A stretch of 64,000 nt of DNA from Lactiplantibacillus dongliensis (GTDB lineage Bacteria; Bacillota; Bacilli; Lactobacillales; Lactobacillaceae): assembly GCF_005405105.1 (NCBI RefSeq), contig NZ_BJDK01000003.1, positions 101,309 through 165,308 on the forward strand, in the 5' to 3' direction. Position numbers and translations under genes: made by a program. The notes below the pieces were generated by a model, which had not been told where the DNA came from, did no database searches, and was given only the letters and a program-made list of their open reading frames with translations. Shown here piece after piece: positions 33,807 through 41,900 of the stretch (positions within the stretch are counted from its first letter, which is position 1; each line of letters begins with the position of its first letter).

Positions 33807-34820
33807 CTAATCTGAAGATTCACGAGTAATCACTTTATACGGCACATGACGGATTAGAACATGGTCCAGCGTTGGCTTGTCAATTAGTTCCATAACCAAT
33901 TTGCCTGCTTCCTGACCGAATTGATAAGGTTGTTGACTCACTGTTGATAAAGATGGGGTCACATATTCGCCAAGCTCAATGCCATCAAATCCCATTACAG
34001 CAATATCCTCAGGAATACGTTTATTAAGTTCTTGGGCAGCTTTAATGACACCTAAAGCCATTAAATCACTCGCACAGAAAAAAGCATCAATTGTTGAATC
34101 TTGTTCAATAACTTGCTTCGCCATTAGTCTAGCGATTTGTTCATCATAATTGGCGTACTGAATTAAACTAGAATTAGGGGGTAACTCTGCTGCTTCGAGC
34201 GCCTCATGATAACCTTGTTCCCGCCACACACTAACGGTAGCGTTATAACTACCATTCATCATATCGATATTTTTTCGTCCAGACTTAATTAAACTACTAA
34301 CGGCGTCTTTAGCTGCCGCCACATTATCAGTTGATACTGAGCCTACATACGGATTATCAACGTACATATCAATTAGGACCGTTGGAATCTTTGTTGTTTT
34401 TAGTTGCTCGTAATACGGATCTGTCACGTGTAATCCTTGTAAAATTACACCACTAACATTCCGTTCACTACAAAACTGTTCAAATGATTTTTGCTTCTGT
34501 TTTTGTGTTGTCACTGCGTAAAAAGCAAATTCAATACCTTTCGATTGTGTATAATCATACACACCATTCAAAATTGACATTGGCATTGTCGTTTTCGGTG
34601 TATAGACCAAATCATTAAAAATTAAAGCAATGGTCTTTTGCCGTTTGGATGATAGTGTCCTTGCTGCTAAATTAGGTGAATAACCCACATCTTTGGCTAT
34701 TTTAAATATCCTTTTCCTGGTACTTTCACTGATATCGGGATAGCCATTAAAAACTCGAGAAACTGTGCCAATTGAGACACCTGCCTGTTTAGCAACGTCC
34801 TTAATAGTAACCGCTTTCAC
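33807..34820 (-). CDS. LacI-family repressor of the ABC/GH65 operon
   Basis: A 337-aa LacI-family regulator. DNA-binding part: VTIKDVAKQAGVSIGTVSRV, then FNGYPDISESTRKRIFK, then the hinge SPNLAARTLSSKR. An effector domain follows with EDIAVMGFDGIELGEYVTPS. It lies inside the transporter operon, between permease MalG and the ATPase, so it is probably autoregulated. LacI-type palindromes with a central CG (ACAAAAACGTTTTTGT at 41039-41054; GAAAACGTTTTC near 44150) occur at the promoters of this operon and of the second GH65 gene and are its likely operators. The inducer is probably an alpha-glucoside or its breakdown product. Confidence 0.9.
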   Translation of the reverse strand: MKAVTIKDVAKQAGVSIGTVSRVFNGYPDISESTRKRIFKIAKDVGYSPNLAARTLSSKRQKTIALIFNDLVYTPKTTMPMSILNGVYDYTQSKGIEFAFYAVTTQKQKQKSFEQFCSERNVSGVILQGLHVTDPYYEQLKTTKIPTVLIDMYVDNPYVGSVSTDNVAAAKDAVSSLIKSGRKNIDMMNGSYNATVSVWREQGYHEALEAAELPPNSSLIQYANYDEQIARLMAKQVIEQDSTIDAFFCASDLMALGVIKAAQELNKRIPEDIAVMGFDGIELGEYVTPSLSTVSQQPYQFGQEAGKLVMELIDKPTLDHVLIRHVPYKVITRESSD

Positions 34821-34846
34821 AAAGACACCTTCTTATTATTTTTACC

Positions 34847-35677
34847 TTACTTCTCACCATCCATTCGTACACCTTGTAAGAAGTAACCATTGAATACAAT
34901 ATACAAGATAATAATTGGAATGATTGAAATAATACTTGCCGCCATGGAATGATCCCAGCGAACACCAGATTGTTGATTTGTAAATGTCTGTAAACCTAAT
35001 GTTAAAGTATACTTCTTTGGTGTTGAGATATAAAGCATTGGTTGCATGAAGTTGTTCCAAAATCCCATGAAAACAAAGATAGCTTGCGTTGCAATTGATG
35101 GCCGAGCTAACGGCATTACAATTCGGAAAAACGTTGAAATTCTTCCCAAACCATCTATTTGGGCAGCTTCTTCAACATCGGCTGGGAATGAGAGGAAAAA
35201 CTGTCTCATCATAAATATATTACCAATGTTAATTGCCGCTGGCAGAATCAAAGACTTAAAGCTATCCAGCATACCTAAATTCATTAAAATAAGATAATTA
35301 GGAATTAATAACACTTGGGCTGGTACCATCATTAAGGCTAAAAAGCCATAATAGATTCTTTGCCGCCCTGGGAAATTTAGTCGAGCAAGTGCATAACCAG
35401 CCATCGTATTCAAGAAAAGGTTCACAATCGTCCCAATCAAAGAAACAATGACCGAGTTCATAAACCAACTCGTAAATAGTGATGACGTCCCTGTAATATA
35501 CTTGTAACTGTCAAGCGTAAAATGCTGTGGTAATAATCCAGGATTACCACTAACGATTTCTTTTAAAGGCTTGAAAGACGCTGCCAAGGCCCACAAGAAC
35601 GGATAAAGCGTAATCACCGCGTATAGGATCAAAACGGCATATAGAATAACCTTTAAAATTTTAGACTTTTCTTTCAT
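34847..35677 (-). CDS. ABC sugar permease (MalG-like)
   Basis: A 276-aa CUT1 permease with six predicted spans. The EAA loop reads EEAAQIDGLGRISTFFRIVM, followed by PLARP, the contact point for the ATPase. The short C-terminus ends VRMDGEK. It is 12 bp after the MalF-like gene, forming the usual heterodimer. The substrate, judging from the GH65 partner upstream, is a maltose- or kojibiose-type alpha-glucoside. Confidence 0.93.
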   Translation of the reverse strand: MKEKSKILKVILYAVLILYAVITLYPFLWALAASFKPLKEIVSGNPGLLPQHFTLDSYKYITGTSSLFTSWFMNSVIVSLIGTIVNLFLNTMAGYALARLNFPGRQRIYYGFLALMMVPAQVLLIPNYLILMNLGMLDSFKSLILPAAINIGNIFMMRQFFLSFPADVEEAAQIDGLGRISTFFRIVMPLARPSIATQAIFVFMGFWNNFMQPMLYISTPKKYTLTLGLQTFTNQQSGVRWDHSMAASIISIIPIIILYIVFNGYFLQGVRMDGEK

Positions 35678-35689
35678 TTTGATAACCTC

Positions 35690-36619
35690 CTATCGCAAGC
35701 CTTCACTACCATTTAATCGTTCAGTTAACCTTGAAACAACGAAGATAATAATGGTCAAGACAACTGCCAAAGCACAAGCATATCCCATAGTATTCATCGA
35801 TCCAAATGCATATTGATAAACCATTAAAGCGATTGTCAACGTTGAATTATCTGGACCACCCGATCCGTTTGAGAAGATATAAGCTTGATCAAACATCTGG
35901 AAAGTTCCGATAATACCAGTTAACAAGACATAGGTTGTAATTGGGCGCAAATATGGAATCGTAATGTAACGTAATTTTTGCCATGCCGAAGCACCATCAA
36001 TTTCTGCGGCTTCATAGAACGACTCTGGCAGATCAACCAACGACGCGAGATAAACCGTCATGTAATTGGGCACCGTTGACCAAATATTCATGACCATAAT
36101 GACCTTTAAAGAATATGCCGGATTTTGCAGAAAGTTAACTGGATGTTGGTAAAGCCCCATAGAAATCAAGAAATTGTTTAATGGTCCAGTAACATTAAAA
36201 ATAAACATAAAGATTAAGGTTAACGCAGCACTAGAAGTTAGTGTTGGCAAGAAATAGACTAATCGGAATAGTTTCTTACCCTTAATCCCACGGGTACTAA
36301 GTGCATAGGCAATCAGTAATGCAATAATCGTTTGCATGGGCACGACGATTGCTGAAAAAATAGCTGTGTTTTTAAGTGCCGTCATCGCAACATCATCTTG
36401 AAAAACATCAATATAGTTTTTCAATCCTGAAAATTCAAACTGTTGCGAGATCATATTGACATGGTTAAACGACATAAATAGTGCAAATACAATGGCTGCA
36501 ATAAAGAAAACAGCCGCAATAACAAAGGCAGGGGCTAAGAATATATAAGCTTGCCAAATTTGACCGTGCTTCCCATTGAGTCCACGAGCTGGCTTAGGTG
36601 ACTTCTTTTGCATTTCCAT
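35690..36619 (-). CDS. ABC sugar permease (MalF-like)
   Basis: A 309-aa CUT1 permease with six spans and an EAA loop YEAAEIDGASAWQKLRYITI followed by PYLRP. I placed the start at ATG 36619 because GAAAGGTG precedes it; the upstream frame has no ribosome site. It pairs with the MalG-like permease and is separated from the binding-protein gene by a hairpin at 36640-36669 that probably lowers permease expression relative to the binding protein. Confidence 0.92.
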   Translation of the reverse strand: MEMQKKSPKPARGLNGKHGQIWQAYIFLAPAFVIAAVFFIAAIVFALFMSFNHVNMISQQFEFSGLKNYIDVFQDDVAMTALKNTAIFSAIVVPMQTIIALLIAYALSTRGIKGKKLFRLVYFLPTLTSSAALTLIFMFIFNVTGPLNNFLISMGLYQHPVNFLQNPAYSLKVIMVMNIWSTVPNYMTVYLASLVDLPESFYEAAEIDGASAWQKLRYITIPYLRPITTYVLLTGIIGTFQMFDQAYIFSNGSGGPDNSTLTIALMVYQYAFGSMNTMGYACALAVVLTIIIFVVSRLTERLNGSEGLR

Positions 36620-36639
36620 ATAATTCACCTTTCTTCGAA

Positions 36640-36669
36640 ACAATAGGACTGCGTTAACAGTCCTATTGT
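36640..36669 (-). promoter_or_regulatory. Intercistronic hairpin between binding protein and permease genes
   Basis: An 11-bp perfect stem (ACAATAGGACT with its complement, 8-nt loop) directly follows the binding-protein stop and precedes the permease ribosome site. Such hairpins stabilise the upstream mRNA or attenuate transcription, giving excess binding protein. Confidence 0.65.
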
Positions 36670-36680
36670 TCTAACAATTA

Positions 36681-37955
36681 TTAATGTGCTTTTTCAATTG
36701 CAGCATTTGCTTGCTTATCAGCTGATGTCATTGCTGCTTTCATTGATTCTTTACCTTCTAAAGCTTTAGCAACAAAGTTTTGATAAGATGTATTAACAGT
36801 AGTTAAAGTTGTCCCATCTTGCCAAACAGTTGAATAATTAGTTGCATTTAACCAAGTCTTCATATTTGAATCCTTAGTTAAATTAACGTCCTTAGCAACA
36901 TCTGAGCGACTAGGCATTGTCCCAGTAGATTTAACCCACTTCGACATACCTTCCTTACTAGTTGCATAAGCAATCCAAGCACTTGCCAATGGTTTCACTT
37001 TACTTGCAGCATACTCGCCCCAGCCAACAGTGAAGATCATCCCACGACGCTTGCCCTCATAACTAGGCATTGGTAAAACTTCAAAATCAGTCTTATATTG
37101 TTTCTTTTGAACGTTGTAAGTCCAATTTCCTTCCTCGGTAAGCGCAACCTTACCAGTCCCGAAAGCCGTTCCGTTGTCTCCCGAGCCTAATTCTTTTGCA
37201 GTTGCAACAGCACCAGTTTTAACTAAGTTTTGATATAACTTCATGTTATCAAGCACTTTGGAACTAGCTAAGTTAGCCTTACCATCGTTCGTTAATGGTT
37301 GACCGCCATTAGTAGCCATAATTGTATAATTCCGAGCCATATCTTGATCATATGTCATTGCTTTAACTTTGTTTTTTCCATAGGCTTTATCCAGCTTAGC
37401 TTGGAACCCTGGCAACCATTTAATTAAACCATTATAACTTTGTGGAATACTTGAAACCTTAACACCAGTCTTCTTCATAATCTTTTTATTTACTAGTAGA
37501 CCTAAAGTCGAGTTATCTTTTGGAACCCCATAAAGGCCACCTTTAGTTTCAAAAGCCTTAATTAAATTAGGATAGAATTTGGATGATTGCATTTGCTTTT
37601 TATCAAGCTTAGCTAGTACCCCTTGCTTCTTAAACCATGGATACATGGAAGAATCCATATAGAAGACATCTGGAGCTGTATGCCCAGATAAATCTGCTTG
37701 AATTTGCGTATTAAAGTTGGTATATACTTTGGTTTGTACCTTGGCACCGGTTTTCTTTTCAAAACCCTTAATAATTTTATTAATACCTTCACGTTCTTGG
37801 TCACTACCATACCAAATACCAACTTTAACTGTTTGCCCTTTAAAATTGGTGGTCTTAGTACTTGATGACGACTTACTGCTACCACAAGCGGCCAACAACC
37901 CTACTGAAAGTGCCAAAACTGACGTTACGCCTAAACCTTTAATCCATTTTTTCAT
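36681..37955 (-). CDS. Sugar-binding lipoprotein (SBP family 1)
   Basis: A 424-aa MalE/MsmE-type binding protein. The signal peptide ends in LLAAC, lipid-anchored Cys24. The mature protein shows the family 1 SBP pattern: VKVGIWYGSDQE at the first strand, HTAPDVFYMDSSMYPW, and a ligand-side stretch with TEEGNWTYN. The start overlaps the stop of the GH65 gene by four bases (ATGA), so synthesis is coupled to the phosphorylase. It delivers sugar to the MalFG-like permeases. The substrate is probably the disaccharide cleaved by the adjacent GH65 enzyme. Confidence 0.93.
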   Translation of the reverse strand: MKKWIKGLGVTSVLALSVGLLAACGSSKSSSSTKTTNFKGQTVKVGIWYGSDQEREGINKIIKGFEKKTGAKVQTKVYTNFNTQIQADLSGHTAPDVFYMDSSMYPWFKKQGVLAKLDKKQMQSSKFYPNLIKAFETKGGLYGVPKDNSTLGLLVNKKIMKKTGVKVSSIPQSYNGLIKWLPGFQAKLDKAYGKNKVKAMTYDQDMARNYTIMATNGGQPLTNDGKANLASSKVLDNMKLYQNLVKTGAVATAKELGSGDNGTAFGTGKVALTEEGNWTYNVQKKQYKTDFEVLPMPSYEGKRRGMIFTVGWGEYAASKVKPLASAWIAYATSKEGMSKWVKSTGTMPSRSDVAKDVNLTKDSNMKTWLNATNYSTVWQDGTTLTTVNTSYQNFVAKALEGKESMKAAMTSADKQANAAIEKAH

Positions 37956-40309
37956 AATAATGTCCCCTCCATATTAGCTAAAGAAATGGTTACGCTTTCA
38001 TTTTGTGCTAATTGATAAGTTTGATTCTGACTATTAAAACTAATTGGTCTCGTTGCATCGATCGTTGAGACTGTAAATTCATTTGCTTGAATCTCGATAT
38101 GAACCTTTTGTTGTTGCCAATAAATATCAAAACTCAATTGCGACCAATTAGCTGGCAAATGTGGTTCAATCCGTAATTGATCACCTAGTAACCGTACCCC
38201 ACCAAATCCAAAAACAGTTGCATTCCAAATACCACCTAATGACGCTGAATGTGTGCCATCGTCTGATGACTGCATATCTGGTCCTAAATCAATCTGACAA
38301 GCACGTTGGAAAAATTCATAAGCTGTTTGTTGCATACCCAAATCTGCTGCTAAAATCGCATGTGTTGAAAGCGATAGCGATGAATCATGCGTGGTTTTAG
38401 GTTCGTAATAATCCCAGTTCAATCGTTTCTCTTGTGCGTCAAATTTTTGTTCAAACAAATATAATAGCAGTAGTACATCGGCTTGCTTCGTCACTTGTAA
38501 TTGATTAACTTGGTCCAAATTATAATCATCGAAAATACCACCAACATGTTCCGCATTACGATACTTCGACAAATCAATAGTCTTCTTTGATAAATACGTA
38601 TCATCTTGTGGAATAATACCTTGTGCGTTTGGCTTTAAAAGATAAACTTTATCAACACAGGCAATCCATTTATCATAAGTTGTTTTCAAATTCAACTTTT
38701 GATCTAGTTCGTGATACTTATCTGGATGATTAGCTTTTAAATCATCCGTAATTTGGATTGCCGTTTGAATTGTCCATTGTGCCGTATAATTCGTAAATGA
38801 GTTATTATTCGCATGTTCTTTGTACTCATCCGGACCAATGACATCATGAATTTCATACTGATCAGCGGTTGAATTGTATTCAAGTCGACTCTGCCAAAAT
38901 TTAGCTGTATCCAAAATTATTTCATTAACTTTATCTAAGGCAAATTGTTGATCACCGGTAGCATGAATGTATTCCAACGCACCAAAAGCCACATCACTAG
39001 TTATATGCTGTTCAATAAATCCAGACCAAATCTTCATTGCTTTTCCAGTGACAATATCAGCAGCACCCCAAACCGGTGTTGACTCACCATCTGATGGCCA
39101 AGCCGCTTCCCATGGAAATTGGGCTCCCTCATACTGATTATCACTAGCTTTACGATGTGCCCCCGCGAGACCAAGGTAACGATATTCAATCAGTTTCTTG
39201 GCAACTATTGGTTTTGTGAAAATATAATAAGGAAGCATAAAGATTTCAGTGTCCCAAAATGCATGGCCTTTATAGCCTTCACCAGTTAGTCCTTTAGCCG
39301 CAATATTCATTCGATTGTCATGTTCAGGCGTTGAAATCGCTAGTTGATAGCGTGCAAAATTAATGGCAACTTGATCGTTTGAATCTGACGACTTAATAGC
39401 GACCTTGCCGTACTTCCAGACACGTTCCTGCCAAGCTGCTTCGGAATGACTTAAAAGTGTTTCAAAAGATTGCTCACTGCTAGTCTTCAACTCCCGCAAC
39501 CCAAATTGTTGTAAGTCCTCAAGCTGTTGACCATCATAGTCACGATCACGGTCAGTCACAATCGTGTTATATTTGACCATTACTAACGACTCAGTTTGTT
39601 CTAATTCTGCTTGATATTTACAAAAGATTTGTCGCCGGCCTAGTTCCATTTGTTGTTTCATCTGAACAGGATTTGATAATTCATCAAAAAAGTTATGACA
39701 AGTCGAAAAAGCAAAATTAATATTTGATTCACCAGTTTTAGTCAATAACTGCATATAATGATCATCAAACAACCGCTTAGCGCCCTCAACCAGATGCTGA
39801 GTTCCGCTATTGGTTTGTTGCCCATCGATACCAGACTTTATTTTAACAATTATTTTAGTAGTGAGTGCTGTTACCGTTACTCTTGAAACAACCAAGTGTA
39901 AGTTATCCATCGAAACAAAGCGTTCAAATTTAAATTGATAACTCTGATCGTCGATCGTCCATTTGAATGTCCGAGTTAATAAGCCATTTTTCAAATTGAT
40001 TTGTCGTTGATAGTCACTAACCTCGCCCTGATTTAGATTTAATTGATGACCATTAACTTCAATTTGCATCCCAACGACATCTGGTAAATTAGGTAACTCA
40101 GCAACCTCATCTGCAAAAGAATCAAAGCTGCCAGCGATAAACATATCCCGACGTTCACCCACATACCGTTCCTCAGTTGTGGCACGAATCCCCATATACC
40201 CATTTCCTGAACACATCAAGGCTTCTGCCTTACCAAGCTGTCGGGTATTTAATTTATTCTCAGTAAGTAACCATTGATTCTTCGGATCAGTTTTAACTCC
40301 AAGTTGCAT
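37952..40309 (-). CDS. GH65 disaccharide phosphorylase (kojibiose/nigerose-type candidate)
   Basis: A 785-aa GH65 enzyme: N-terminal beta-sandwich, (alpha/alpha)6 barrel and C-terminal beta domain. The general acid glutamate is in VIGPDEYKEHANNNSF (about 490). The central block GHAFWDTEIFMLPYY and PWEAAWPSDGES resemble inverting alpha-glucoside phosphorylases acting on alpha-1,2 or 1,3 bonds more than classical lactobacillus maltose phosphorylase. It yields beta-glucose 1-phosphate plus glucose from imported disaccharide and phosphate. It is encoded with the binding protein (ATGA overlap) and an RDD membrane protein. Linkage specificity is inferred. beta-PGM at 41211-41882 would process the product. 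Confidence 0.87.
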   Translation of the reverse strand: MQLGVKTDPKNQWLLTENKLNTRQLGKAEALMCSGNGYMGIRATTEERYVGERRDMFIAGSFDSFADEVAELPNLPDVVGMQIEVNGHQLNLNQGEVSDYQRQINLKNGLLTRTFKWTIDDQSYQFKFERFVSMDNLHLVVSRVTVTALTTKIIVKIKSGIDGQQTNSGTQHLVEGAKRLFDDHYMQLLTKTGESNINFAFSTCHNFFDELSNPVQMKQQMELGRRQIFCKYQAELEQTESLVMVKYNTIVTDRDRDYDGQQLEDLQQFGLRELKTSSEQSFETLLSHSEAAWQERVWKYGKVAIKSSDSNDQVAINFARYQLAISTPEHDNRMNIAAKGLTGEGYKGHAFWDTEIFMLPYYIFTKPIVAKKLIEYRYLGLAGAHRKASDNQYEGAQFPWEAAWPSDGESTPVWGAADIVTGKAMKIWSGFIEQHITSDVAFGALEYIHATGDQQFALDKVNEIILDTAKFWQSRLEYNSTADQYEIHDVIGPDEYKEHANNNSFTNYTAQWTIQTAIQITDDLKANHPDKYHELDQKLNLKTTYDKWIACVDKVYLLKPNAQGIIPQDDTYLSKKTIDLSKYRNAEHVGGIFDDYNLDQVNQLQVTKQADVLLLLYLFEQKFDAQEKRLNWDYYEPKTTHDSSLSLSTHAILAADLGMQQTAYEFFQRACQIDLGPDMQSSDDGTHSASLGGIWNATVFGFGGVRLLGDQLRIEPHLPANWSQLSFDIYWQQQKVHIEIQANEFTVSTIDATRPISFNSQNQTYQLAQNESVTISLANMEGTLL

Positions 40310-40324
40310 ACTAACGTGCTCCCC

Positions 40325-40588
40325 TCAGTTTCTATAAAAGTAGCGATTGGAACGGTGCAATACAATTCCAGCGCCAGCTAAATAAATTCCTATTTGTAAC
40401 GTAATTTGTAATTTCAAAATAATTGCTAGCATTAAAAATGGCAATAAATACCATAAATACCACTTATATATTTGACGAATATCATTGCGATCACGATGCT
40501 TGTAGACAATAACAACTGCATAGATGACTGTTATGAGTAGCATCGTGAGCAAGCCCCCGGTGTTAATTGAAGTTAATGGTAATTTCAT
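40325..40588 (-). CDS. Small membrane protein of unknown function
   Basis: An 87-aa hydrophobic protein with two or three predicted spans (about 12-29 and 42-78), including a WYLWYLLPFLML stretch and a short basic tail SNRYFYRN. I do not recognise the family. It is placed between the RDD gene (6 bp away) and the GH65 gene (15 bp away), so it is part of the same transcript. A ribosome-site-like GAAGTGAG precedes the ATG. It may form a unit with the RDD protein in the membrane. Confidence 0.65.
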   Translation of the reverse strand: MKLPLTSINTGGLLTMLLITVIYAVVIVYKHRDRNDIRQIYKWYLWYLLPFLMLAIILKLQITLQIGIYLAGAGIVLHRSNRYFYRN

Positions 40589-40594
40589 TGCAAC

Positions 40595-41014
40595 TCACTT
40601 CTCCATCCTTAGCATGTCCTTCTCTAGTACGACCTCACTATTACCAAAGTAATCATGCAACATCCGCCCTTTAAAGAAACATAGCGTGATACTGAGAATA
40701 CCGAAAATCCAGCCAACAAATGGTAAGAAATAAATTGCTTTAGTCACTTCTCTGATTCCAGCAATCAGTGCTTTATCCGGTAGTTCATCATTCACTAACA
40801 CATATTCACGGGCAATCTTCTTTCCAAGCGTTTGCCCATGATTGCTGGTAATTAAAACAATGTTATAAACCACAAACCCCAACTGACCAATAATATCGGC
40901 AGTTCGAAAATTAGCCTTTAAAAATAGAATTGCTAGAATAACCGTTGGGACATATACCACAATGACATCAATTAGGCCGGCTAAAATACGTAACTGCACG
41001 TATTTATTTCTCAT
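40595..41014 (-). CDS. RDD-family membrane protein
   Basis: A 139-aa RDD protein. The family marks are RILAGLIDVIVVY in the first span, SNHGQTLGKKIAREYVLVN after the second, and LHDYFGNSEVVLEK near the C-terminus. There are three to four spans. RDD proteins are poorly understood; one has been linked to Na+/H+ antiport. It is the first gene of the GH65/ABC operon, directly behind a promoter with cre and a LacI-type operator. A role in coupling ion balance to sugar uptake is conceivable but unproven. Confidence 0.85.
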   Translation of the reverse strand: MRNKYVQLRILAGLIDVIVVYVPTVILAILFLKANFRTADIIGQLGFVVYNIVLITSNHGQTLGKKIAREYVLVNDELPDKALIAGIREVTKAIYFLPFVGWIFGILSITLCFFKGRMLHDYFGNSEVVLEKDMLRMEK

Positions 41015-41038
41015 GTAACTGCCCCCTTCTTAGCTTCT

Positions 41039-41102
41039 ACAAAAACGTTTTTGTTAACAATGTGAATATACCGCTTATTGCAGAATTTTGCAAGCGCTTA
41101 CA
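41039..41102 (-). promoter_or_regulatory. Promoter of the RDD-GH65-ABC operon with cre and LacI operator
   Basis: Minus-strand TTGCAA (41088-41093) and TATATT (41065-41070) are 17 bp apart. A perfect cre TGCAAGCGCTTACA (41089-41102) overlaps the -35, and a 16-bp palindrome ACAAAAACGTTTTTGT (41039-41054) lies downstream of the -10. Confidence 0.85.
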
Positions 41103-41159
41103 GTTATTTTAATTTTAAATTCTTTGCATTCTTAAAGTTCGCTTATTAAATGAATTACT

Positions 41160-41187
41160 AAAAAAGATAATTCTCTACGAATTATCC
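41160..41187 (-). terminator. Terminator after pgmB
   Basis: On the minus strand GATAATTC...GAATTATC (41166-41186) is followed by a run of T, about 25 bp after the pgmB stop. Confidence 0.8.
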
Positions 41188-41210
41188 CTTACATGACCTT
41201 ACTATTCTAA

Positions 41211-41882
41211 CTAACCCATAGCTTTAGCAATATTACCCAAATTCAATTTAGTCGTATCAACAAAATTGATATCAGCTGACGCTAAGACCTTAGGATCACC
41301 GATACCAATCGACACTTCTCCAGCACTATTTATCGCCTGCACTCCGGCCGCCGCGTCTTCTACACCAATACATTGACTTGGATCTAGATCTAGCAGTTCT
41401 GCTCCTCTGCGAAAGATTTCAGGGTCGGGCTTACCCTTTTTCAGGGTTGCTGGGTCAACAGACTTGGAGAAGAAGTGCCCTAATCCTAAGTGCTTCAATA
41501 CTAGTGGTGAATTTTTGGACGCTGACGCTAAAGATAACAAATAACCTTTATCACTCAAATCTATTAAGAAATCTTCTACTCCTGGCAAGATATTAGCCGG
41601 CGTCATCTGATTAACAAGTTTTAAATAATTATCATTCTTCTCAGTAGCAAGTTGGACTTTTTCGTCATCTGAAAAATCATTTTCTCTATTATCCCGTTTT
41701 AAAATTAAGTTCAATGAATCCATCCGACTAATTCCCTTTAGGGCATCTGCTAATTCAGCATCCCAATTAACACCTACCTTATCAGCCACCTGGTGCCAAG
41801 CCTGACTATGAAACGTTGATGTATCAGTAATCACACCATCTAAATCAAAAACAAATCCTTTAATATCTGAAAATTTAACCAT
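41211..41882 (-). CDS. pgmB: Beta-phosphoglucomutase
   Basis: A 223-aa HAD-superfamily mutase. The nucleophile motif is FVFDLDGVITDTSTFH (Asp13, acid/base Asp15), followed by the cap motif GISRMDSL, the SASKNSPLVL serine motif, and KGKPDPE with VEDAAAGVQA at the C-terminal metal site. It turns beta-glucose 1-phosphate, the product of inverting GH65 phosphorylases, into glucose 6-phosphate. It lies 18 bp downstream of a GH65 gene. Start ATG 41882 with GAGGAG upstream. The pairing strongly supports phosphorylase activity for the two GH65 proteins of this region. Confidence 0.95.
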   Translation of the reverse strand: MVKFSDIKGFVFDLDGVITDTSTFHSQAWHQVADKVGVNWDAELADALKGISRMDSLNLILKRDNRENDFSDDEKVQLATEKNDNYLKLVNQMTPANILPGVEDFLIDLSDKGYLLSLASASKNSPLVLKHLGLGHFFSKSVDPATLKKGKPDPEIFRRGAELLDLDPSQCIGVEDAAAGVQAINSAGEVSIGIGDPKVLASADINFVDTTKLNLGNIAKAMG

Positions 41883-41900
41883 TGTTTTTTCTCCTCTACA

